This document shows positions 1 through 5,494 of a DNA stretch of 5,494 bases, piece after piece. Under the pieces are notes generated by a model. The model worked only from the letters and a program-made list of their open reading frames with translations, made no database searches and was not told the origin of the DNA. Origin of the DNA: Campylobacterota bacterium (lineage in GTDB: Bacteria; Campylobacterota; Campylobacteria; Campylobacterales; Sulfurovaceae); contig JAADEQ010000060.1 of assembly GCA_013153345.1 (NCBI GenBank), forward strand, positions 1-5,494, given 5' to 3'. Both the position numbers and the translations under genes were made by a program. The first letter of the stretch is position 1. The number at the start of each line of letters is the position of its first letter.

Positions 1-2774
1 TAAGTGAACTATTTTTGACCTTAAAGGAGTTTTATAACTCAAATAGCTTTTTGATTGCTCCATTTAGAACTCTAACTCTCCCTTTCCCAAAAAGTAGCTA
101 CTTAAAGAGCTTTAATTTAGAGTTTGGTGAGCTTTTGGATTTAAAGGAGCTAAAAGAGAGGCTTCTTTATTGGGGATATAGTTTTGTTGATATTGTTGGA
201 GCAAAAGGAGAGGTATCAATTAGAGGAGATATTATTGATATCTTCCCTCCAAATCTAAATAGGCCTATTAGAATCTCTTTGTTTGATAGCGAGATTGAGG
301 AGATAAGATTTTTTGATATCTCAACCCAAAAAAGAGATAAAGAGGAGATTGAGAGTGTTGAGATTGCTCCTGCTTTTTTGGCTCTTAGTAAAGATGAATT
401 TGATGAGCTCTCAAAGAGGGTTGAAAAGAGTGAGTATAATGTTTTAGTAAAAGATATTGGCTCTCTTGGACTTTGGCATCTTGATAATTTTGCAATTAAT
501 ATATTAAAAGAATATCCTTATGTTTTAACTTCAAAGGCTCTAATTGGATTAATAAGAGAGTTTGATGAGAAGCTTGATATTGAAGATAGAGTTATAGATG
601 AGGCAAAAGAGTATAAAGAGATTGAAGTTAAAGATATTAATAGAGTAATTGAGGCTAATAGAGATAAAAAGATTACAATAGTTGCTAAAAATGAGACTCT
701 AGTTAGAGCAAGCGCTTTGGCATATTTAGAAAAGCTAAATTTTAAATATATAGAGGGAAATTTAAATCTAAAATCGCCAAAAGAGCTTATCTTATCTATT
801 AATAAAGAAGAGCCTATTAGAAAAGTTAAAAAGAGCTCTTTAGTTTTGGATGAGATTGGAGTTGGAGAGTATGTGGTGCACCAAAACCATGGGGTTGGTA
901 TATTTAGAGGGATTGAGAAGAGAGAGGTTTTAGGAAAGTTTAGAGATTTTGTAAAGATTGAGTATCAAAATGAGGATAAATTATATATTCCGGTTGAAAA
1001 TCTTCATTTAATTGATAGATATATTGCTCCAAGTGGGGCTTTGCCAACTCTAGATAAGTTAGGGAAGGGCTCTTTTTCTAAATTAAAAGAGAAGGTTAGA
1101 AAGAAGCTCTTTGCAATTGCAAAAGAGTTGATTGAGTTAAATGCAAAGAGGCTTTTAAAAGAGGGAATTAAGATTAAGATTGATAAAGAGGCTCAAGAGA
1201 GATTTTTAAAAGAGGCTGGATTTACTCATACAATTGACCAAAAAAGGGCAATTGATAATATATTAGAGCATCTAAGTAGTGGGAAGGTTATGGATATGCT
1301 ACTTAGTGCTGATGTTGGGTTTGGAAAGACAGAGGTTGCAATGAATGCGATGTTTGCTGTTGTAAAGAGTGGATTTCAAGCAGCCCTTATTGCACCAACT
1401 ACTCTTTTATCGATGCAACATTTTAAAACTCTACAACAAAGATTTAAAGATTGGGGGATTAGAGTTGCAAAGCTTGATAGATTTAGTACCCCAAAAGAGA
1501 AAAAAGAGATTTTAAGGGGATTAGAGGAGGGAGAGATTGATATTGTGGTAGGAACCCATGGTGTAATTAATGCAAAATTTAAAAATTTGGGATTGGTGGT
1601 AATTGATGAGGAGCATAAGTTTGGAGTAAAACAAAAGGAGGCCCTTAAGGCTTTAACTATTAATACTCATCTTCTTTCAATGTCAGCAACCCCAATTCCA
1701 AGAACTCTAAATATGGCTCTATCTCAAATTAAGAGTTTTGCTGAAATATTGACCCCTCCGCAAAATAGAGCAGGAGTGAGAACATTTGTTAAAGATTTTG
1801 ATATAAAAGCAGTTGGAGAGGCTATTAGAAGAGAGTTAAGAAGAGGAGGGCAAGTATTTTATATCTATAACTCAATTGCTGGGCTTGAGGATAAGAAAAA
1901 GGAGCTTTTAGAGGAGATTCCAGATTTAAAAATTACAATGCTTCACTCAAAAGTAGGGGCAGCTAAGAGTGAGAAAGAGATGGTAAAGTTTGAGAATAAA
2001 GAGTATGATTTGCTACTTAGCACCTCTATTGTTGAGTCTGGGCTTCACCTTCCAAATGCAAATACAATAATTGTAGATGGGGCTCAAAACTTTGGGATTG
2101 CAGATTTGCACCAGCTTAGAGGAAGAGTTGGAAGGGGAGGAGTTGAGGGGTATTGCTACTTTTTTGTGGATGATAAAGATAATTTAAGCCAGAGTGCAAA
2201 AAAAAGACTCCTTGCCCTAGAGTCTAATAGTGAGCTTGGAAGTGGAGCAATTTTAGCAATGCATGATTTAGAGATTAGAGGAGGGGGGAATTTGGTTGGA
2301 GAGGCTCAAAGTGGTCATATAAAACAGATTGGCTACTCTTTGTATTTAAAGATGTTAGAAGAGGAGATAAGAGAGTTAACTGGAAAAAGAGATGAGATGG
2401 GAGAGGTTGAGTTAAAGTTAAATGTGGATGCATATTTGAGTGAGGAATTAATTAGAGAGGATAGGCTAAGGTTGGAGTTATATAGAAGATTATCTCAAGC
2501 AAAAGAGGTTGATGAGGTTTATGAGATTGAGGAGGAGATTGTTGATAGATTTGGCTCTTTAGATAAGCTCTCAAGGCAATTTATTGATTTAATGATAGTA
2601 AAGATTTTAGCAAATAAAAAGGGAGTAAAGAAGATATCAAACTATAATGAGAATATCTATATTGAGTTTAGAGATGGCAAGAGAGTTACTCTAAAGGCAA
2701 AGACAAAAGATAGTGATGATATTATAAAAGAGAGTTTGGAGTTTTTAAAAGAAAAAGAGTTAATAAAGTGTTAA
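1..2774 (+). CDS. mfd: Transcription-repair coupling factor Mfd (5'-truncated by window edge)
   Basis: Mfd is a cytoplasmic ATP-driven DNA translocase that removes RNA polymerase stalled at lesions and recruits UvrA for nucleotide excision repair. The reading frame is open to the left edge (first full codon at base 3), so the TTG at 15 is not the real start. I estimate 60-90 N-terminal residues are missing compared with Campylobacterota Mfd of about 980-1000 residues. Counting from base 15, the UvrB-like module lies at about residues 30-115 (GDIIDIFPP), the CarD-like RNA polymerase interaction domain at about 278-340 (GVGEYVVHQNHGVG, from 282), Walker A ADVGFGKT at 432-439, DEEH at 531-534, SATPIPRT at 557-564, QLRGRVGR at 700-707 and the translocation motif region EIRGGGN from 753. 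The C-terminal Mfd domain fills about 800-919. The sequence is intact up to its TAA stop. Of its Asp codons only one is GAC, and it has no CGN Arg codon. A weak hairpin follows the stop. The identification is very secure. Confidence 0.97.
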   Translation, partial: SELFLTLKEFYNSNSFLIAPFRTLTLPFPKSSYLKSFNLEFGELLDLKELKERLLYWGYSFVDIVGAKGEVSIRGDIIDIFPPNLNRPIRISLFDSEIEEIRFFDISTQKRDKEEIESVEIAPAFLALSKDEFDELSKRVEKSEYNVLVKDIGSLGLWHLDNFAINILKEYPYVLTSKALIGLIREFDEKLDIEDRVIDEAKEYKEIEVKDINRVIEANRDKKITIVAKNETLVRASALAYLEKLNFKYIEGNLNLKSPKELILSINKEEPIRKVKKSSLVLDEIGVGEYVVHQNHGVGIFRGIEKREVLGKFRDFVKIEYQNEDKLYIPVENLHLIDRYIAPSGALPTLDKLGKGSFSKLKEKVRKKLFAIAKELIELNAKRLLKEGIKIKIDKEAQERFLKEAGFTHTIDQKRAIDNILEHLSSGKVMDMLLSADVGFGKTEVAMNAMFAVVKSGFQAALIAPTTLLSMQHFKTLQQRFKDWGIRVAKLDRFSTPKEKKEILRGLEEGEIDIVVGTHGVINAKFKNLGLVVIDEEHKFGVKQKEALKALTINTHLLSMSATPIPRTLNMALSQIKSFAEILTPPQNRAGVRTFVKDFDIKAVGEAIRRELRRGGQVFYIYNSIAGLEDKKKELLEEIPDLKITMLHSKVGAAKSEKEMVKFENKEYDLLLSTSIVESGLHLPNANTIIVDGAQNFGIADLHQLRGRVGRGGVEGYCYFFVDDKDNLSQSAKKRLLALESNSELGSGAILAMHDLEIRGGGNLVGEAQSGHIKQIGYSLYLKMLEEEIRELTGKRDEMGEVELKLNVDAYLSEELIREDRLRLELYRRLSQAKEVDEVYEIEEEIVDRFGSLDKLSRQFIDLMIVKILANKKGVKKISNYNENIYIEFRDGKRVTLKAKTKDSDDIIKESLEFLKEKELIKC

Positions 2775-2775
2775 G

Positions 2776-2800
2776 AGGCTTTTAAAAATAGCCTATTTTT
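2776..2800 (+). terminator. Probable Rho-independent terminator of mfd
   Basis: A 5-bp inverted repeat, AGGCT (2776-2780) and AGCCT (2790-2794), with a short AT-rich loop is followed by ATTTTT. It begins two bases after the mfd stop codon. The stem is short and holds only three G-C pairs, so termination may be partial. Position and T-run both fit a terminator that separates mfd from the downstream operon. Confidence 0.55.
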
Positions 2801-2929
2801 GTGGGAGATATGGGTGAGTCTTTTTTTATCAACTTTTATAGAAATAGCTGTTTAATGTGTGATTTACTTCTAAAAAATGAGAGAATATTTTATTGAGAGT
2901 TTTTGTTAAAGAGAGGAGTTGTTAATTTA

Positions 2930-2955
2930 GGATTAATTATTTTATTGTAATATTC
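2930..2955 (+). promoter_or_regulatory. Candidate promoter of the moxR operon
   Basis: The AT-rich stretch before moxR contains TAATAT at 2948-2953, preceded by T-rich sequence, about 30 bases upstream of the start codon. Campylobacterota housekeeping promoters typically have a recognisable -10 element and periodic T-tracts instead of a conserved -35, and this stretch fits that pattern. A promoter is expected here because a probable terminator lies upstream and the downstream genes are tightly linked. The exact -10 is uncertain; other AT-rich hexamers nearby could serve. Confidence 0.35.
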
Positions 2956-2974
2956 TTTGGAAATAATCATTACT

Positions 2975-2979
2975 AGGAG
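2975..2979 (+). promoter_or_regulatory. Ribosome binding site deciding the TTG start of moxR
   Basis: AGGAG is a clean Shine-Dalgarno core five bases before the TTG at 2985. An in-frame TAA at 2964-2966 closes the frame upstream and no ATG or GTG lies between, so this site supports TTG as the real start. Confidence 0.75.
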
Positions 2980-2984
2980 CCATT

Positions 2985-3932
2985 TTGCTTGATGTTGTTG
3001 ATAGAATAAGAGCAGAGATTCATAAGGTTGTGGTTGGGCAAGAGAAGATGATAGAGAGTCTATTAATTGGACTTATTTGTCAAGGGCATATACTCCTTGA
3101 GGGGGTTCCAGGGCTTGCAAAAACCACAACAATTAATGCTTTAGCAAAGACTCTTGGATTAGATTTTAAAAGAGTGCAATTTACTCCTGATTTGCTTCCA
3201 ACTGATATTATTGGGACAGAGATTTATGACCCAACTACAAATAGTTTTAAGATTAAAAAGGGGCCAGTATTTACAAATTTGCTTCTTGCTGATGAGATAA
3301 ATAGGGCTCCAGCTAAGGTTCAATCAGCACTTCTTGAGGTTATGCAAGAGCGTCAAGTTACAATTGGAGACCACTCTTTTAAGATAGATTTGCCATTTTT
3401 GGTTATGGCAACTCAAAACCCAGTTGAGCAAGAGGGGGCGTATGAGCTTCCAGAGGCTCAACTTGATAGATTTTTAATGAAGGTGGTGGTTGGATATAAT
3501 ACTAAAGCAGAGGAGCTTGAGATTGCAAGAAGAGTCTCAAATAATAGCTTTGAGCCAATTAATCAAGTTGCTACTATTAAAGATTTAGAAGAGGTAAGAA
3601 AAGAGGCAATGGCTGTTCATCTTGACCCAGAGGTTGAAAAGTATATAATAGAGATTATTTTTGCTACAAGAGAGCCATCTAAGTATGGGTTGGGGAGTTT
3701 GGAAGATTATATTGAGTTTGGGGCAAGTCCAAGAGCCAGTATTGATATGTATAAAGCTTCACGTGCAGTTGCTTATATTAAGGGGCAAGATTTTGTATCT
3801 CCAATTGAGATTGCCTATATTGCAAAAGAGATTTTAAGACATAGAATAATTTTAAGTTATGAGGCTGAAGCTGAAGGTATTACTCAAGATATGATTATTG
3901 AAAAAGTTTTAGCAGCAGTGCCAATACCATAA
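2985..3932 (+). CDS. moxR: MoxR-family AAA+ ATPase
   Basis: This is a cytoplasmic AAA+ ATPase of the MoxR family (AAA_3 core plus C-terminal lid), 315 residues, the usual family length. MoxR proteins are thought to act as chaperones that use ATP hydrolysis to remodel or activate partners, often vWA proteins from the same operon; the client here is unknown. Walker A GVPGLAKT is at residues 40-47, Walker B LLLADEINRAP at 99-109, sensor 1 ATQNPVEQEG at 142-151, the LPEAQLDRF segment with the arginine-finger region at 155-163, and sensor 2 GASPRAS at 246-252. All catalytic elements look intact. The start is TTG, chosen because AGGAG sits five bases upstream and an in-frame stop lies just before. 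It is the first gene of the operon and its TAA overlaps the ATG of the DUF58 gene by one base (TAATG), which suggests coupled translation. Two Arg codons are CGT, a rarity in this window. Confidence 0.95.
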   Translation: MLDVVDRIRAEIHKVVVGQEKMIESLLIGLICQGHILLEGVPGLAKTTTINALAKTLGLDFKRVQFTPDLLPTDIIGTEIYDPTTNSFKIKKGPVFTNLLLADEINRAPAKVQSALLEVMQERQVTIGDHSFKIDLPFLVMATQNPVEQEGAYELPEAQLDRFLMKVVVGYNTKAEELEIARRVSNNSFEPINQVATIKDLEEVRKEAMAVHLDPEVEKYIIEIIFATREPSKYGLGSLEDYIEFGASPRASIDMYKASRAVAYIKGQDFVSPIEIAYIAKEILRHRIILSYEAEAEGITQDMIIEKVLAAVPIP

Positions 3933-4756
3933 TGGATAAAAAAGCAAAAAAGATTCTTCTAAAGACCAAAAAGCAGGTTTTTGGACTCTTAGCAGGTAAT
4001 AATATCTCCGCTTTTAAAGGGGAGGGGTTTGAGTTTGCTGAGCTTAGAGAGTATAGTATTGGGGATGATGTTAAAAAGATTGATTGGAAGACAACTGCTA
4101 GATTAAAAAAGCCTTTTGTAAAGATATATCACGAAGAGAGAGAGTTAAATATAGTAATCTCTACAATGCTTAGTGGCTCAACCCTTTTTGGAACAAAGAT
4201 GATGGTTAAAGATTTTATTATAGAGATTTTGGCTCTTTTGGCTTTTAGTGCAGTTAGAAATAAAGATAACTTTAGCCATATTTTGTATGCTAATAAGCTA
4301 TATCGCTTCTCAAAACCCTCAAAGGATATATTTGCTGTTCATAAAGAGGTTGAAGAGGCTGTTAAGTTTGATGTATTAGGAAAGCCAGCAAATTGGGAGG
4401 GGTGGCTAGATGATTTAAATAAGAAAGTTAGGAAAAGAAGCTTAATGTTTTTAATAGGAGATTTTGTTGGGGATTTTAATCTCTCACTGCTAGCAAAAAA
4501 GCATGATTTAGTAGTTATAATTGTTAGAGACTATTTTATTGAGAATCCTAAGCCTTTAGGAGAGGTAAGATTAGTAGACCCTGGCTATTTAGATAGTTTT
4601 AGTGGAAATGTGGATGAGTATGCTATTAATCTTTATAAAGAGGCACTTAGGCAAAATGATGTAAAGCTATTTAAGCATCTAAGGAAGATAGGAGCAAGAT
4701 TTGCAAAGCTATATACCCATAAGGATGCCTACTATCAATTGGCAAAGAGAATTTAG
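3932..4756 (+). CDS. DUF58 domain protein (vWA-like) with degenerate MIDAS
   Basis: This 274-residue soluble protein belongs to the DUF58 family, which is almost always encoded next to moxR. Its biochemical role is not established; it is presumed to be a MoxR partner. The family signature is clear: GEGFEFAELREYSIGDD at residues 30-46, KIDWKTTAR at 49-57, then the HEERE element at 67-71. The later FLIGDF (173-178) and the following KKHDLVVIIVRD segment (189-200) match the second half of the vWA-like fold. The place where family members usually carry DxSxS reads M79-L-S81-G-S83, so the metal-binding Asp is missing. No transmembrane helix is evident, unlike longer DUF58 proteins with two N-terminal helices. 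The start ATG overlaps the moxR stop and has no strong Shine-Dalgarno, so translation probably depends on ribosomes finishing moxR. The stop TAG directly abuts the next ATG. Confidence 0.9.
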   Translation: MDKKAKKILLKTKKQVFGLLAGNNISAFKGEGFEFAELREYSIGDDVKKIDWKTTARLKKPFVKIYHEERELNIVISTMLSGSTLFGTKMMVKDFIIEILALLAFSAVRNKDNFSHILYANKLYRFSKPSKDIFAVHKEVEEAVKFDVLGKPANWEGWLDDLNKKVRKRSLMFLIGDFVGDFNLSLLAKKHDLVVIIVRDYFIENPKPLGEVRLVDPGYLDSFSGNVDEYAINLYKEALRQNDVKLFKHLRKIGARFAKLYTHKDAYYQLAKRI

Positions 4757-5146
4757 ATGGATAATTTAAGAGATATAAGAGGGTTTATTGAGATAAGTGA
4801 CTACTCTTTTTGGCTCTTTATATCAACTCTTATAGTGGGGTTGATTTTGGGGATTATATTTTTTAAAAAGGGATTTGAGTATGCAAAGAGCAGATGCAAG
4901 ATTGATTGTCAAAGATATTTTTTGTATAGATTTAAAAATGTAGATTGGAGTAATCCAAAAAAAGCTGCTTATGAGGCAACCTATTATGGAAGATTTTTAG
5001 CAACCGATAAGAGGCGAATGGAATTATTTAAGCAGTTAAAGCAGAGATTAGCTAAATATAAATATCAAAAAGAGATTAAAGAGATTGATAAAGAGACACT
5101 AAACTACTACAATTTATATAAGCAGGTTTGTGATGAGTCAATTTAG
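4757..5146 (+). CDS. Small single-pass membrane protein, DUF4381-like
   Basis: This 129-residue protein has one hydrophobic segment at about residues 18-36 followed by basic residues (FKKGFEYAKSR), so the C-terminal part is likely cytoplasmic. The N-terminal NLRDIRGF, closely followed by the membrane helix, resembles the LRDIH-type opening of DUF4381 proteins, which occupy this same position between DUF58 and vWA genes in Bat-type operons. I therefore assign it to that group by position plus this weak match, not by strong similarity. The soluble part is Lys/Tyr/Glu rich and probably helical. Cys47 and Cys51 form a CxxxC just after the membrane helix, and Cys125 lies near the end. The ATG immediately follows the upstream TAG, with a weak AAGAGA six bases before it. 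The last 14 bases overlap the start of the BatA-like gene. The function is unknown; a scaffold linking MoxR/DUF58 to the membrane vWA proteins is plausible inference. Confidence 0.75.
   Translation: MDNLRDIRGFIEISDYSFWLFISTLIVGLILGIIFFKKGFEYAKSRCKIDCQRYFLYRFKNVDWSNPKKAAYEATYYGRFLATDKRRMELFKQLKQRLAKYKYQKEIKEIDKETLNYYNLYKQVCDESI
5121..5126 (+). promoter_or_regulatory. Weak ribosome binding site for the BatA-like gene
   Basis: AGCAGG lies inside the 3' end of the preceding gene, six bases before the ATG at 5133. It is a partial Shine-Dalgarno match and supports this ATG as the start, giving a 14-base overlap between the two genes. Confidence 0.45.
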
Positions 5147-5494
5147 TTTTGAGTTTTCTTATATCTTTTTGCTTTTACCTCTATTTTGGTTCTGTTTTAA
5201 GAGGTGTCCAGCAAAGAGTGTTGCAATCTATTTTCCATATATTCATATTTTAATCTCAAAAAAGGCTCTAAAGAGTAGATGGGTGGAGCTATTTAAGTGG
5301 CTGGGGGTAGTAAGTTTTTTAATAGCGCTTGCTTCACCAGTTGTAGTTACTAAATATGAGAATATTAAAAAGAGTGCTAGAGATATAATGTTGGTTGTTG
5401 ATTCAAGCAAATCGATGCTTGATAAGGGGTTTGATGATAAAGATATTATGAAGAGTAAATTTAGAGCTATTAGTGAGGTGATAGAGGAGTTTAT
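5133..5494 (+). CDS. BatA-like vWA-domain membrane protein (3'-truncated by window edge)
   Basis: The frame is open from the ATG at 5133 to the right edge, giving 120 complete codons. The protein starts MSQFSFEFSYIFLLLPLFWF, with one hydrophobic segment at about residues 7-22 and a second at about 53-72, then enters a vWA domain at RDIMLVVDSSKSM. DSSKS (90-94) is an intact MIDAS DxSxS motif. The following ...KSKFRAISEVIEEF corresponds to the first helix of the domain. This layout (two N-terminal helices, then vWA) is that of BatA-type proteins in MoxR operons, normally about 300-330 residues, so roughly two thirds lies outside the window, including the expected last helix. Its cellular role is unknown; the 'aerotolerance' label comes from Bacteroides and may not apply here. 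It is translationally linked to the preceding gene by overlap. Confidence 0.85.
   Translation, partial: MSQFSFEFSYIFLLLPLFWFCFKRCPAKSVAIYFPYIHILISKKALKSRWVELFKWLGVVSFLIALASPVVVTKYENIKKSARDIMLVVDSSKSMLDKGFDDKDIMKSKFRAISEVIEEF

Noticed and set aside
15..17. TTG as the start codon of mfd
   Set aside because: The frame stays open upstream to the window edge and the N-terminal part of the UvrB-like module is missing, so the gene begins outside the window.
2775..2984. tRNA, small RNA or riboswitch in the intergenic gap
   Set aside because: I see no cloverleaf, GG-rich conserved core or T-loop-like GTTC motif; apart from the terminator hairpin the gap is plain AT-rich sequence with short repeats.
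4904..4910. Possible frameshift or truncation of the 129-residue protein relative to longer DUF4381 proteins
   Set aside because: The frame is uninterrupted, keeps the local codon style throughout and ends in an overlap with the next gene typical of this operon, so it looks like an intact short protein.
1..5494. Mobile element or CRISPR array
   Set aside because: There are no regularly spaced repeats, transposase-like proteins or long terminal inverted repeats, and composition is uniform across all genes.
2985..5494. MoxR operon as an anti-phage or ternary defence system
   Set aside because: Some defence systems pair MoxR-like ATPases with vWA proteins, but here the DUF58, DUF4381-like and BatA-like neighbours match the widespread housekeeping-type Bat layout, and no nuclease or other effector is present in the window.

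Overview
The window looks like chromosomal DNA of a Campylobacterota (epsilonproteobacterial) species. I infer this from the protein style of Mfd and MoxR, the low GC content (high thirties by eye), Arg coded almost only by AGA/AGG, and the gene set itself. I cannot name the genus. All recognisable genes lie on the + strand and I found no convincing minus-strand gene.

Layout. Positions 1-2774 hold most of mfd, the transcription-repair coupling factor, with its 5' end outside the window. A small hairpin followed by a T-run directly after its stop looks like its terminator. A 210-base AT-rich gap (2775-2984) follows and probably carries the promoter of the next operon. From 2985 to the right edge runs a tightly packed operon: a MoxR-type AAA+ ATPase, a DUF58 protein, a short one-helix membrane protein resembling DUF4381, and the start of a BatA-like von Willebrand A (vWA) membrane protein that runs off the end. 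The junctions are a 1-base overlap, a direct abutment and a 14-base overlap, which indicates co-transcription and probably translational coupling.

How the genes work together. MoxR/DUF58/DUF4381/vWA clusters are widespread ('Bat' or aerotolerance-type). The AAA+ ATPase is thought to remodel or load clients together with membrane-anchored vWA proteins, but the substrate is generally unknown. Here the DUF58 protein has lost the Asp of its metal-binding (MIDAS) motif while the BatA-like protein keeps DxSxS. Mfd is functionally unrelated and is only a neighbour.

The most unusual signal is in nucleotide composition, not gene content. The tetranucleotide GATC does not occur anywhere in 5494 bases, and synonymous codon choice seems to switch to avoid it: Asp before a C-initial codon is always GAC although Asp is otherwise nearly always GAT. 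CpG is also very rare (17 by hand count). This points to a GATC-directed restriction or modification system, or a related mutational or selective pressure, in the host genome.
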